Below are positions 27,995-38,472 of a stretch of DNA of 64,000 bases, one piece after another; the stretch's first letter is position 1; each line of letters opens with the position of its first letter. This DNA is from Buchnera aphidicola (Cinara strobi) (lineage in GTDB: Bacteria > Pseudomonadota > Gammaproteobacteria > Enterobacterales > Enterobacteriaceae). The stretch is taken from contig NZ_LR025085.1 of the NCBI RefSeq assembly GCF_900560745.1, positions 310,001-374,000 of the forward strand, written 5' to 3'. Below the pieces are notes generated by a model that did not search any database, was not told the DNA's origin, and was given only the letters and a program-made list of their open reading frames with translations. Both the position numbers and the translations under genes were made by a program.

Positions 27995-30900
27995 ATGCTT
28001 AAAATATATCAATCTAATAAAATTTCATATCTTATAAAAAAAATATGCAAAAAAATTAAATTTAATAAAAAAAAAAATATTCTTATAAATGAATTATTTC
28101 TAATAGATAATATTTATATTTCAAAATGGATAGATATAAATCTTGCAAATAAAAATAATATTAGCATGAATATCAAATATATTACTATTTCAAAGTTTTT
28201 TACGAATTTAATCAAAAAAAATCAATCTAATAAAAATAATTTATGTTCTCTATTTAAGCAAGAAAATTTACAATGGATTCTAATGTCAATTATCAATGAT
28301 TCAAAAAATCATTTTTTTCTTAATCAAGAAGGATTATGTTATCAAAATTTTGAATTTTGCGTACATATGGCTCATATTTTTAAAAAATATATTTTTTTTA
28401 GACCTGATTTAATTTGTGAATGGGAAAAAAAAAAAATTATATCATCAAAAAACATATATAACTGGCAAAAAAAGTTATGGATTCTTATAATAAAAAAACT
28501 TAAATGTTTAAAACAAAAAAATTTTACCGAAATAATAAATAATTTTTTAAAAAACATTAAAAAAAAAAATTTTTTAAAAAAAATACCTAAAAAATTATTT
28601 TTAATATCTACAAAAACACTTAGCCCATTAGATTATTTTATTATACATACCTTGAAAATAACTAATTCAATATATCTATTCCAATACCAATGCATTAATA
28701 CAAAAAAAAATAAAATAGAAGATATAGTCCATTCTTTAAAAAAAAATTTTTTATTTCCAGAGAATTTTTTAAAAAAAAAATTTATAACTATAAAAAAAAA
28801 AATTTTTTTAAATAAAAGCAATAAAAAAAATTTTTTATACATCCTTCAAAATCAATTATTACAAAAAAATTTTTATAAAAATAAAAAAAAAAAAATATTA
28901 AATAAAAAAGATAATTCATTTTCTATTCATCAATGCTATTCACGATTACAGGAAGTTCAACAATTATACAAACATATTATTAATATATTTAATGTTGATA
29001 AAACAATAAAACCAAAAAATATTCTAATTACTGCAAATAATCTTGAACCTTATATACCATATATACAAAAAACATTTCATCTATCATACAATAATAAAAA
29101 TTTTATATACCAAAATAAAGATATTCAAAAAAAAAAAATACTATCAACACTTCAGAATATATTTAAAATTAAAAATAATCGTTTTAAATATATATGGGTA
29201 TTATCTCTTTTAGATACTAAATTTTTAAGAAAAAAATTTTTTATTAAATCTAAACAAATAAAAACATTATATACACTACTATCTGATTTACATGTCCGAT
29301 ATGGATTTGATAAAAATCACTTTAAAAAAATGTCTTTACCTAATATATACTCATGTTCATGGGTCTATGCAATTAATAGAATAACTTCTGGTTTTTGGTT
29401 AAATAAAAAATATTCAATATGGAATAATATATCAATATATAATGTCTCAAGTGAGAAAGTTAATATACTTTTAGGTAATTTTATTCATTTTATCTCTGAA
29501 TTAAATAAACTACGAAAATCTATAATAAATAAAAAACTATTAAAAAACTGGATTAAAATTTTACCTAGAGTAATAAATATTTTCTTTAAAATACCAAATC
29601 AATATAAAAAATTTTTTTTTATGTTAGAAAATATATGGAAAAAAATTATCTTAAACGGTATTCAAATGAATTACAAAAAAAAGATATCAATTGAGTTTTT
29701 ATTGGAAAGATTTTTTAAATTTAATTTTTTAAAAATTACAGATAATCAATTTATGTCGGGGGGGATAAATGTCATAAATTTCAATCAAGTAAAATCTATT
29801 CCTTTTGATATAATTGGAATCATGGGCTGCACACAAAAAAATTTTTCAAGAACAAAAAAAAAAGATATACTCAGTATAATTAATACAGAAAAAGATAATA
29901 AAAATGTTTTTTTTGAAACCATTATGTCTTCAAAAAAATACCTATTTTGCAGCTATATTAAAAAAAATAGCATCCAAAATAAAACATATCCGTCTATATG
30001 GATACAAGATATTTTATCTTATGCAAAAAAAAATTTTTTTTCTTATAAAAATTTATTTTTTCAAAAAAAAAAAAAAAATAATATTTTAAAACAAATATAT
30101 AAAAAACATAAAAATCAATTATATAATCTGCTCTCTACAAAAAAAAAAAAATATTTTTCAATAAATAAAAAAAAACGTTTCAATTCTATTCGCAAAAAAA
30201 AAATCAATATCCAAAAACTAATACAATTTTGGAAAAATCCCATTAATTATTTTTTTAAAAACAACTTACATGTTAATATTTATAATGAAAATTTAGAAAA
30301 AATATCTCATGACGAATTATTTTCTATTAATCCATTAGATCAATTTTTTTTAAATAAAAAAATATTAAAATACATGATCTTAAAAAAAAATACTAATAAA
30401 TTATTTCAGAAATATCAATTAAAAAATAAATTGCCATTTGGAAAAATAGGAGAAATATTATGGAATGAACAAGAAAAAAAATTAAAAAATTTATCTAATA
30501 AAATAAATAAAATCAGAAATTCTCCTAAAAAAATTTATTTTAAAATAAAATCAAAACGATATCAATTAAATGGAACAATAAAAGAATTTAATCAATTTGG
30601 TTTAATTCGATGGAATGCAAATAAAATAAAACATACTGATATAATGTCTATATGGATAGAACATATAATTTGCTGTATAATTAAAAAATCAACAAAGAGT
30701 ATACTTTTAGGAACAAATAATTCTATTATAGAATTTTCTACTTTAAAAAAAAAACAAGCAAAAAAATATTTAAATCAATATATTCAAGGATATCTAGATG
30801 GACAAAAAAAACCTATCTTAATATTAAAATCTGGAATAATATGGTTACATTCAATATTTTTAAAAAAAAATGATACCTTTAAAAAAAATCATGATGATAT

Positions 30901-31096
30901 ATTTACCGCAAAAAAAAATTTTTTAAAAATATGGAACGGAAATATATTTAGCCCTGGAGAAAAAGAAAACCATTTTCTAAAAAAATTAATCCCCATAATG
31001 AATAATAAAACCATCGAAAAAATATGTAAAACTTGTAAATATTGGTACTTACCTATTTTTAAAAACACTATAATTAAAAAATATCATATCATATAA
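27995..31096 (+). CDS. recC: Exodeoxyribonuclease V subunit gamma (RecC)
   Basis: 1033 aa (E. coli 1122), the Chi-recognising scaffold subunit of the RecBCD helicase-nuclease. Identified by its position immediately before recB and recD and by short conserved blocks such as SIHQCYSRLQEVQQLYKHI (E. coli HSCHSPQREVEVL), GGINVINFNQVKSIPFDIIGIMG, YSCSWVYAINRITSGFWL and INPLDQFFLNK. The rest is strongly diverged and full of Lys/Asn tracts, including a 15-base A run at 30063-30077. The frame is nevertheless intact, which implies selection. Confidence 0.9.
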   Translation: MLKIYQSNKISYLIKKICKKIKFNKKKNILINELFLIDNIYISKWIDINLANKNNISMNIKYITISKFFTNLIKKNQSNKNNLCSLFKQENLQWILMSIINDSKNHFFLNQEGLCYQNFEFCVHMAHIFKKYIFFRPDLICEWEKKKIISSKNIYNWQKKLWILIIKKLKCLKQKNFTEIINNFLKNIKKKNFLKKIPKKLFLISTKTLSPLDYFIIHTLKITNSIYLFQYQCINTKKNKIEDIVHSLKKNFLFPENFLKKKFITIKKKIFLNKSNKKNFLYILQNQLLQKNFYKNKKKKILNKKDNSFSIHQCYSRLQEVQQLYKHIINIFNVDKTIKPKNILITANNLEPYIPYIQKTFHLSYNNKNFIYQNKDIQKKKILSTLQNIFKIKNNRFKYIWVLSLLDTKFLRKKFFIKSKQIKTLYTLLSDLHVRYGFDKNHFKKMSLPNIYSCSWVYAINRITSGFWLNKKYSIWNNISIYNVSSEKVNILLGNFIHFISELNKLRKSIINKKLLKNWIKILPRVINIFFKIPNQYKKFFFMLENIWKKIILNGIQMNYKKKISIEFLLERFFKFNFLKITDNQFMSGGINVINFNQVKSIPFDIIGIMGCTQKNFSRTKKKDILSIINTEKDNKNVFFETIMSSKKYLFCSYIKKNSIQNKTYPSIWIQDILSYAKKNFFSYKNLFFQKKKKNNILKQIYKKHKNQLYNLLSTKKKKYFSINKKKRFNSIRKKKINIQKLIQFWKNPINYFFKNNLHVNIYNENLEKISHDELFSINPLDQFFLNKKILKYMILKKNTNKLFQKYQLKNKLPFGKIGEILWNEQEKKLKNLSNKINKIRNSPKKIYFKIKSKRYQLNGTIKEFNQFGLIRWNANKIKHTDIMSIWIEHIICCIIKKSTKSILLGTNNSIIEFSTLKKKQAKKYLNQYIQGYLDGQKKPILILKSGIIWLHSIFLKKNDTFKKNHDDIFTAKKNFLKIWNGNIFSPGEKENHFLKKLIPIMNNKTIEKICKTCKYWYLPIFKNTIIKKYHII

Positions 31097-31138
31097 TGAT
31101 ATGTATTAATTTCCATGTAAAAAAAAATTAAAATCATT

Positions 31139-34100
31139 ATGAAATATATACCTTTTAATACAAAAGAAATACCAAATTATGGTATTTCTTTAATAGAAGC
31201 ATCTGCTGGAACAGGAAAGACATTTTCTATTATTCTTATATATTTACGTCTTATATTAAATATTGGAATAAAAAAATCGTATTCACGACCTCTATCAATA
31301 AATGAAATATTAATTGTTACATTTACTAGAGCCTCTAAAAATGAACTTAAACAAAGAATAAAAAAAAAAATTTATCAATTATACGAAATATGTACCTATC
31401 AAAAAAAAGAAATAAAAGATTTAGAAGAAATCGTCCAAGAAATAAAAGATTTTAAAAAAATTTCTAAAATTTTAAAAAAAGTAAAAAAAAATATTGATTT
31501 AATTATGATATATACTGTACATAGTTTTTTTCGATATATTTTATTAGAACAAAAGTTTTTATGTAAAAAAATAATATCTAAAAAAATATTACCCAATATT
31601 AAAAAAATACAATTAGATGCAACTAAAGATTTTTGGAGAAAATACATATATATTTTAGATAAAAATATCGTAAACCTATTATTTGATAAATGGAAAACAC
31701 CAGAAAAACTATTAGAACATATTTATTTATGGATTAATCAAATAGATATAAAATTCAAATATAATTTTGATAAAAAAATTAGTTTAAAAAAACAATATAA
31801 TAATATTGTCGAAATTATAAAAATAACTAAATCCACTTGGAATCAAGAAAATAAAGAAATAAAAAAATTAATTAGAAAACTCCCCTTAAATAAAAAAATT
31901 TATAATAAAAAAAGAATAACAGAATGGTTTCAAGCCATAGAGTCTTGGTCAAACCAAACTACATCAAACCATTTTACTCCAAAAATTTTAAAATATTTTC
32001 AATTTAAAAAAATTTTTAATAATAATTTATTTAAAAGAAATAAAGAATTTTATTTTTTTAATTGTGTCGAAAAAATTTTTAAAACTCATAATTTATTTTT
32101 TGAATATTTTATTTATTTATCTCTAAAGGAAATCCCAAAAATAATTCAAAAAAAAAAAATAGAAAAAAAAGGATTAGAATTTAATGATCTTAATAAAATT
32201 ATGTGGGCACAAATAAAATCTAAAAAATCAAAAATAAAAAAAAATATTTTAAAAAAATATACTGTTACAATTATTGATGAATGCCAAGATATTGATGATA
32301 TTCAATTTAATGTTTTTTATTTTTTATATAACAATACACATAAAAAATCCTTACTTCTAATTGGGGATCCTAAACAGTCCATATATAGTTTTCGAGGATC
32401 TAATATATTTTTATATTTAAAATTTAAAAAGAAAATAAAAAAATGTTTCTTTTTAAATACAAATTTTCGATCATCTCATAATGTTGTTAAAGGCATTAAT
32501 ATATTATTTTCCCGCTTCAAAAATCCATTTATATTGAAAGAAATTAATTTCCAACCTTCAAAAGTTAATTTAAAAAATAAAACTATGCAATTTATTGTAA
32601 ATAATAAAGAACAAGCAGCTTTTAATTTTATTATTAACCATAAAAAAAAACTTACAGTTCAAGAATATTATTCCTGGGCTTCTAAAGAATGTGCAAATTC
32701 AATACATAAATGGTTATCAAATCAATATAATAAAAAATCTTTTATTGTTCTCAAAAACCAAAAAAAGCGTTCTATCAAAAAAAACGACATAACAATTTTA
32801 GTAAAAAATAAATATGAAGCATCTATTATTCAAAAAGAATTAGAAAAAAAAAATATTCAATCAATTTATACATCTCAAAAAAATAATATTTTTCATACTA
32901 TTGAAGCAAAAGAAATAATGCAAATTATCGATTCAATTATAGATTTGTCTAACGAATCAAAATTTCAAAAATTACTCATGACAGAAATTTTTAAAAAAAA
33001 TATTTATGATATTTATCAGATAAATAAAAAAAAAAAAGAATATTATTTTTTTTTAGAAAAACTAAAAAAATATTATATTATTTGGAAAAATGATGGAATA
33101 TCAAAAATGATCGAAAAAATAATCCTAGATTATAATATCTATAAATCTCACACAAATAAAAAAAATAATAATTTAAAAACAAGAATCTTTTTAAAATTAA
33201 GTGATATTTTAGAAAAAAAAAATAAAATTATTGAGAATAAATTTTTATTATTAGTTTGGTTTAAAAGAAAAATATTGAAAAAAGAAATAAAAAATGGAAA
33301 TGAAGTAAAAGAAGAAGAACAAATACTTGATCATCTAGAATATATAAAAATTATTACTGTACATAAATCTAAAGGACTAGAATATCCAATAGTATGGATT
33401 CCATTTTTTAGTCACCGAACTATAAAAAATAATCAAATTTTTTATTGTAGAAAAAAATTTAAAAAAATAGTTGATTTAAAAAATTCTAAGGATAGTAAAA
33501 TTTTATCTAATCAAGAAACTTTTTCAGAAGAGATAAGATTACTTTATGTTGCTCTTACAAGATGTATCCTACATTGCAGTATAGGTATAGCTGTAATTAA
33601 AAATAAAAGAATACAAAAAGAATGTTATACCAACTTTCATCAAAATAGTTTAAGTTTTATAATACAAAAAGGAAAAAAAAATACTTTCAATAATTTTATA
33701 AAAAATTTATATAAAATAAATACCAAAAAAATTATTAATATCCAGAAAACTTCAAAAAAAAAAAAAATAATTTATAAAAAAAATTTTTTAAAAGAAAAAT
33801 TATATTTTTTACCTAAAACTCTTCGAATAATAAAACACCCCTGGAATAAAATTAGTTTTTCTAAAATTTTAAAATATAATTTTAAATACAAAAAAGAAGT
33901 TGAAAATAAACAAAACGGTACCAATAAATCTATTATTTTAATAAAAAAAATTAATTATAATAAAGTAAATATATTTAATTTTCCAGCAGGAAAGATTTAC
34001 GGAATATATATTCATGATGTTTTAAAAAAAATAGACTTTCAAAAAAAAGATAATATAATAAAAATTATTAAAAAATTAAATTTTATATCTTTATCTAATA

Positions 34101-34693
34101 AATGGATGAATTACTTATTTAAGTGGTTATGTATGTTTATCTCTTCTCCTTTAAATGAAAAAAATTTATCTCTTAATCAATTAAAAAAATCAAATTGTCA
34201 AAAAGAAATAAAATTTATTTTACCAATTGAAGATCATTTAAAAATAAATGAACTAAATAAAGTAATGAAAATGTTTGATCCATTATCAGCAAAATGCCCC
34301 GATATCTATTTTCAAAAAACTTCAGGAATAATTACTGGAATAATAGATTTAATATTTTATTGGAATAAAAAATACTATATTATTGAATATAAATCTAATT
34401 GGTTAGGTCCTAATAAAAATTATTATACTCATAATAATATTCAAAAAGAAATTATGCAATATCGATATGACCTACAATATCAAATATACAGTTTGTCTAT
34501 ACACCGTTATTTAAAAAATAAAATAAAAGATTATCAGTATCATATCCATTTTGGAGGAATATTTTATTTATTTATTCGAGGAATTAATAATAAAGATAAT
34601 ACAACAGGCATCTATTTTTTTAAGCCACCTTACAATTTAATTTACCAAATAGATAATCTTTTACATGGTGCTGAAAATGATACCAAAAAATAA
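31139..34693 (+). CDS. recB: Exodeoxyribonuclease V subunit beta (RecB)
   Basis: 1184 aa (E. coli 1180), SF1A 3'-5' helicase and nuclease. N-terminal Walker A EASAGTGKTFSI; IIDECQDIDDIQ (motif II, DE); LLIGDPKQSIYSFRG (motif III); ITVHKSKGLEYPIVW (motif V); EIRLLYVALTRC (motif VI). The C-terminal nuclease domain has GIIDLIFYWNKKYYIIEYKSNW and YDLQYQIYSLSIHRYL. The second metal ligand is Glu (EYKSN) where E. coli has Asp1080 (DYKSN). It overlaps recD by 17-29 bp. Confidence 0.95.
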   Translation: MKYIPFNTKEIPNYGISLIEASAGTGKTFSIILIYLRLILNIGIKKSYSRPLSINEILIVTFTRASKNELKQRIKKKIYQLYEICTYQKKEIKDLEEIVQEIKDFKKISKILKKVKKNIDLIMIYTVHSFFRYILLEQKFLCKKIISKKILPNIKKIQLDATKDFWRKYIYILDKNIVNLLFDKWKTPEKLLEHIYLWINQIDIKFKYNFDKKISLKKQYNNIVEIIKITKSTWNQENKEIKKLIRKLPLNKKIYNKKRITEWFQAIESWSNQTTSNHFTPKILKYFQFKKIFNNNLFKRNKEFYFFNCVEKIFKTHNLFFEYFIYLSLKEIPKIIQKKKIEKKGLEFNDLNKIMWAQIKSKKSKIKKNILKKYTVTIIDECQDIDDIQFNVFYFLYNNTHKKSLLLIGDPKQSIYSFRGSNIFLYLKFKKKIKKCFFLNTNFRSSHNVVKGINILFSRFKNPFILKEINFQPSKVNLKNKTMQFIVNNKEQAAFNFIINHKKKLTVQEYYSWASKECANSIHKWLSNQYNKKSFIVLKNQKKRSIKKNDITILVKNKYEASIIQKELEKKNIQSIYTSQKNNIFHTIEAKEIMQIIDSIIDLSNESKFQKLLMTEIFKKNIYDIYQINKKKKEYYFFLEKLKKYYIIWKNDGISKMIEKIILDYNIYKSHTNKKNNNLKTRIFLKLSDILEKKNKIIENKFLLLVWFKRKILKKEIKNGNEVKEEEQILDHLEYIKIITVHKSKGLEYPIVWIPFFSHRTIKNNQIFYCRKKFKKIVDLKNSKDSKILSNQETFSEEIRLLYVALTRCILHCSIGIAVIKNKRIQKECYTNFHQNSLSFIIQKGKKNTFNNFIKNLYKINTKKIINIQKTSKKKKIIYKKNFLKEKLYFLPKTLRIIKHPWNKISFSKILKYNFKYKKEVENKQNGTNKSIILIKKINYNKVNIFNFPAGKIYGIYIHDVLKKIDFQKKDNIIKIIKKLNFISLSNKWMNYLFKWLCMFISSPLNEKNLSLNQLKKSNCQKEIKFILPIEDHLKINELNKVMKMFDPLSAKCPDIYFQKTSGIITGIIDLIFYWNKKYYIIEYKSNWLGPNKNYYTHNNIQKEIMQYRYDLQYQIYSLSIHRYLKNKIKDYQYHIHFGGIFYLFIRGINNKDNTTGIYFFKPPYNLIYQIDNLLHGAENDTKK

Positions 34694-36521
34694 AAAAAAA
34701 TTTTTCAATATAATTAAACAAGCTAAAAAAAAAGAATTGATATTTTGTGCAGATTTTTATTTATGCATTAATCATAATTTTAAAAATATTTCTCCAGAAG
34801 TATCTTTTATAATTCTTATGCTCAGTTATTATGCACGAAACGGGCATAGTTGTTTACCTGTGAACATATTCATCAATAAAAATAATTATTTTATAAAAAA
34901 AAATATAATTTTTAAAAAATTATTTTATTTAATAAAAGAAAATAATGATAATTGGTTTCAAAAAGTTATTGAAAGCAAATTATGTAGTAATGGTGGTATT
35001 CAAACCCCATTAATTTTAGAGAAAAAGTATTTATTTTTATATAAATACTGGTATGCTGAAAATAAAATTATTGAATTTATTTACCAAAAGCGGTTACAAT
35101 TTAATAATAAAAATTTATACAAATATCAACAAGCAGTTAAAAAATATTGCCCTGATGATATTGATTTTTTTCAAAAAAAAATCATAATAAAAGCTTTATT
35201 ACATAATATTTTTTTTATTATTGGAGGGCCCGGAACTGGGAAAACAACGTTATTAGCATACTTGATTTTAGTATTAATAAAATTGAAAAAAAAAAAAATC
35301 AATATTCAATTATGCGCTCCTACAGGAAAAGCTGCAATAAAATTAACACAATCAGTTTATCAAGTTCTAAACAAAAATAATAACAAACACAATAAATACT
35401 TATCACTTCCAAAAAATGGAATAACACTTCATAAATTTTTTAATATTAATTATAAAAAAAACCAAAACTACTCAGAAAATAAAAAAAAATATAAAAAAAT
35501 TAATCTACTAATTATAGATGAATCATCAATGATAAGTTTAACAGTCATGGAAAAAATTGCAACGCATATTGAAAAGAAAACTAAAATAATATTCATCGGT
35601 GATATTAATCAATTACCTTCCATAGACACGGGATCGATTTTAAAAGAATTATGTATTGATAAATATCAAGCAAAATTAAAAAATAAATTAGAAAAATTTA
35701 AAAAAAAAAATAATAATATTGCTGTATTAAAAAAAAAATATCGTTTCAAAAAAAATTCAGGCATCAATTATTTGATTCAACAATTAGAAAAAAAAAAAAA
35801 AATTCAAATAGATGATTTATTAATAAATAAATACCCTGATGTTAAATGGGTAGCATTAAAAAAATCAGAAAATTATAATAATATATTAATAAAATTAAAA
35901 AAATATTATAATAAATATCGAAAATTTGTTAACAAAAATTCTGATCCATACAAAATAATGAAAAATTTTAATAAATATAAAATTTTATGCTCTGTTATTG
36001 ACGGACCAATAGGTACAAAAAAAATCAATAAAAATTTAGACAAATGGTTTATAGAAAAACAAAAAAAAGAATTAAAAAAAAACAATCATTATAAAAAAAA
36101 TATCAAATGGTATCATGGGAAACCAATTATTATTAAAAAAAATAATATACAATTAAAATTAATGAACGGGGATATTGGAATTTGCTTATTAAAAAATAAT
36201 AAAATGAAGGCATTTTTTTTACTTCCCAATGAAAAAATAAGATGTTTTAACCCTAAAATACTACTTAATTATGAATCAGCATGGTCAATAACTATACATA
36301 AATCTCAAGGATCGGAATTTTCATCAATTCAAGTAATTATTCCTAATTACTCTAAAAAAATTCTATCTAAAGAATTATTTTATACTGCAGTTACAAGAGC
36401 TAAAAAAAAATTAGTAATATATTTTAATATAAAAAAACTAAAAAATATAATTAACAACGAAACAAAAAGATACTCAAGTATCAGAGATAAAAATATGGAA
36501 ATAGAAAAAAATTTTTTATAA
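34665..36521 (+). CDS. recD: Exodeoxyribonuclease V subunit alpha (RecD)
   Basis: 618 aa (E. coli 608), SF1B 5'-3' helicase. Walker A GGPGTGKTTLLAYL, then LCAPTGKAAIKLTQS, IDESSMISL (motif II), FIGDINQLPSIDTGS (motif III), NGDIGICLL, and the C-terminal SAWSITIHKSQGSEFSSIQVI and FYTAVTRAKKKLVIY. Translation probably starts inside the end of recB. ATG 34665 and ATG 34677 are both possible; the second matches E. coli RecD length slightly better. It ends 5 bp before the convergent initiator tRNA gene. Confidence 0.94.
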   Translation: MVLKMIPKNKKKFFNIIKQAKKKELIFCADFYLCINHNFKNISPEVSFIILMLSYYARNGHSCLPVNIFINKNNYFIKKNIIFKKLFYLIKENNDNWFQKVIESKLCSNGGIQTPLILEKKYLFLYKYWYAENKIIEFIYQKRLQFNNKNLYKYQQAVKKYCPDDIDFFQKKIIIKALLHNIFFIIGGPGTGKTTLLAYLILVLIKLKKKKINIQLCAPTGKAAIKLTQSVYQVLNKNNNKHNKYLSLPKNGITLHKFFNINYKKNQNYSENKKKYKKINLLIIDESSMISLTVMEKIATHIEKKTKIIFIGDINQLPSIDTGSILKELCIDKYQAKLKNKLEKFKKKNNNIAVLKKKYRFKKNSGINYLIQQLEKKKKIQIDDLLINKYPDVKWVALKKSENYNNILIKLKKYYNKYRKFVNKNSDPYKIMKNFNKYKILCSVIDGPIGTKKINKNLDKWFIEKQKKELKKNNHYKKNIKWYHGKPIIIKKNNIQLKLMNGDIGICLLKNNKMKAFFLLPNEKIRCFNPKILLNYESAWSITIHKSQGSEFSSIQVIIPNYSKKILSKELFYTAVTRAKKKLVIYFNIKKLKNIINNETKRYSSIRDKNMEIEKNFL

Positions 36522-36526
36522 AATCA

Positions 36527-36603
<77 letters not shown>

Positions 36604-36770
36604 ATCAATTTTAAATATTATAACACAAAAATCAAAATAAGCAACTTGATTTATTAATAATTTTACTATTAAAAATATTTTTTATAAAAAATATTTTTTT
36701 CATAATTATTTGAATAATAAAAAAATACTAGTTAAAATATCAATAATAAAAATAAACAGGATAAAAAAGA

Positions 36771-37211
36771 ATGATTCCATCAAAAAGAAGGAAAGCGCGA
36801 GAATTAGCAATTCAAGCACTATATTCCTGGCATGTTTCAAATAATTCTTCTGTTTTAGAAATTAAAAAATACGTAATAAAACAAAATAAAACATCTATTC
36901 TAGATAAAGAATATTTTAATGAAATTGTCGACGGGGTCATTCAGAATGTTGATTATCTTGACAGAATTATTAAATTATATTTATCAAGAAAAATTCAAAG
37001 ACTAGATATTATTGAAAAAGCGATACTACGATTATCTTCATATGAGATTATTCAAAGACTAGATATTCCATATAAAGTCATTATTAATGAAGGAATTGAA
37101 TTAGCAAAAACTTTTGGTTCGCAAACAAGTCATAAATTTATTAATAGTATTTTAGATAAAATTACTCTAAAAGTTATACATAAAAAAAAAAAAATAAAAA
37201 AATTTTTATAA
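36771..37211 (+). CDS. nusB: Transcription antitermination factor NusB
   Basis: 146 aa (E. coli 139), all-helical RNA-binding protein that with NusE (S10) binds boxA in rRNA leaders. RRKARELAIQALYSWHVS at the N-terminus, EYFNEIVDGVIQNVDYLD in the middle, and LRLSSYEIIQRLDIPYKVIINEGIELAKTFGSQTSHKFINSILD near the end are family hallmarks. Only a poly-Lys tail is added. It stands alone; the ribE and thiL neighbours of enterobacteria are not adjacent here. Confidence 0.94.
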   Translation: MIPSKRRKARELAIQALYSWHVSNNSSVLEIKKYVIKQNKTSILDKEYFNEIVDGVIQNVDYLDRIIKLYLSRKIQRLDIIEKAILRLSSYEIIQRLDIPYKVIINEGIELAKTFGSQTSHKFINSILDKITLKVIHKKKKIKKFL

Positions 37212-37262
37212 ATTTCATAAAAACTAGTTAATATTAATATTTTAATTAATTATACAAAAAAT

Positions 37263-37538
37263 ATGAAAAAAAAAGAAAAATGGAATATTCAATATGCACA
37301 AAAAGTTGCTAATAAATTGAATATTAAAATGAGCAAAAAACACTGGGAAATTATTGATTGTATAAGAGATTTTTATAAAAAATATAATTTTTCACCTACC
37401 ACTCGTTTTTTGTTAACATATATGAAGAAAAAAAATATTTCTTTGACTAGTCAAGATTTATTTATCCTATTTCCAAAAGGATTCATAAAATATGCTAGTC
37501 AAATAGCCGGGATACCTATAAATAATAATTGTTTTTAA
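37263..37538 (+). CDS. tusE: Sulfurtransferase TusE (DsrC family)
   Basis: 91 aa (E. coli 109). HWEIIDCIRDFYKKYNFSPTTRFL and LFPKGFIKYASQIAGIPI match the TusE/DsrC fold (HWEVVRFVREFYLEFN and LFPKGPAKQATKIAGLPKP in E. coli), and the C-terminal NNCF keeps the essential penultimate cysteine. The N-terminus is shortened. It accepts persulfide sulfur from TusBCD and hands it to MnmA for tRNA 2-thiolation, in the same relay as TusA at 22.3 kb. Confidence 0.9.
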   Translation: MKKKEKWNIQYAQKVANKLNIKMSKKHWEIIDCIRDFYKKYNFSPTTRFLLTYMKKKNISLTSQDLFILFPKGFIKYASQIAGIPINNNCF

Positions 37539-37551
37539 AATAAACCGTAAA

Positions 37552-38472
37552 TTATAAAAAGCTAAAAAAAACAAATATACTCATAAAAAAAACAATAAAA
37601 ATAGAAATAAAAAACATACAACGTGACCAATATTTAAGAGATAAAAATAAAATATTTTTTATAATTGAAAAAATAAACCATAAAAAAATAAAAATACTGG
37701 TATAAAAAAAATAAAAAAAATTTACATAGTAAAAAAAGTACAATAAAAAATTTAAAAAAAATATAAAAACAATACACCATGAAATACAATATATAGTATA
37801 TTTAATACCAAAAATTGAAAAAAAAGTAGGAATTTTTGCTATTTTATAATCCTTAAATCGATATATCATTATTGAATACGAATGAGATATTTGCCAAAAA
37901 ATAAAGATAAAAAAAAGAATCAAACAACACTTATTAAAAAAATTATTTACCGCAATATATCCAATAATAGGTGGTAAGGAACCTGAAATACTACCTATTA
38001 TAGTTGAATAAGATGAGTATCTTTTAAAAAATAAAGAATATAAAATAACATATATAAATACACCTAAAAAAGAAATATAAGCACACAAGGAATTTATGTA
38101 AGTAAAAAAAATATATAAACCTAAAAAAAACAAGAATAAAGAAAAAAAAAACAATAATTTTAAAAAATTACTGCTACAATTTGTACATAATATTCTATTA
38201 TTCGTACGATGCATTTTTCTATCTAAATCTCTATCAATAATATTATTAAAAATACAAGAAGAAGAGATAATAAATATCATCCCTAAAATAGTTTTTAAAA
38301 ATAATAAGATTAATATGCTTCCTTTAGACGCTAAAAAAAAACCCCCAGATAAACTAATCAAATTTCCAAAAATAATACCCGGTTTAATTAATTCAACCAT
38401 CTTTATTATTTTATATTTATCAAATATAAAAAAATTTTTTAATTTTAATGATTTAAATGATCGAAAATCCAT
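37552..38472 (-). CDS. cyoE: Protoheme IX farnesyltransferase (heme O synthase)
   Basis: Polytopic UbiA-family prenyltransferase that converts heme B to heme O for cytochrome bo3. KPGIIFGNLISLSGGFFLASKG begins the first helix. The Mg-prenyl-diphosphate motif is NNIIDRDLDRKMHRTNNR, and SGSLPPIIGYIA and WQISHSYSIMIYRFKDY follow. The later helices are degenerate and Phe-rich. Two starts are possible. ATG 38472 has AGGA 6 bases upstream and overlaps cyoD by 28 bp; ATG 38400 gives MVELIKPG, nearer to the family N-terminus. Last gene of cyoABCDE. Confidence 0.92.
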   Translation of the reverse strand: MDFRSFKSLKLKNFFIFDKYKIIKMVELIKPGIIFGNLISLSGGFFLASKGSILILLFLKTILGMIFIISSSCIFNNIIDRDLDRKMHRTNNRILCTNCSSNFLKLLFFFSLFLFFLGLYIFFTYINSLCAYISFLGVFIYVILYSLFFKRYSSYSTIIGSISGSLPPIIGYIAVNNFFNKCCLILFFIFIFWQISHSYSIMIYRFKDYKIAKIPTFFSIFGIKYTIYCISWCIVFIFFLNFLLYFFYYVNFFYFFYTSIFIFLWFIFSIIKNILFLSLKYWSRCMFFISIFIVFFMSIFVFFSFL

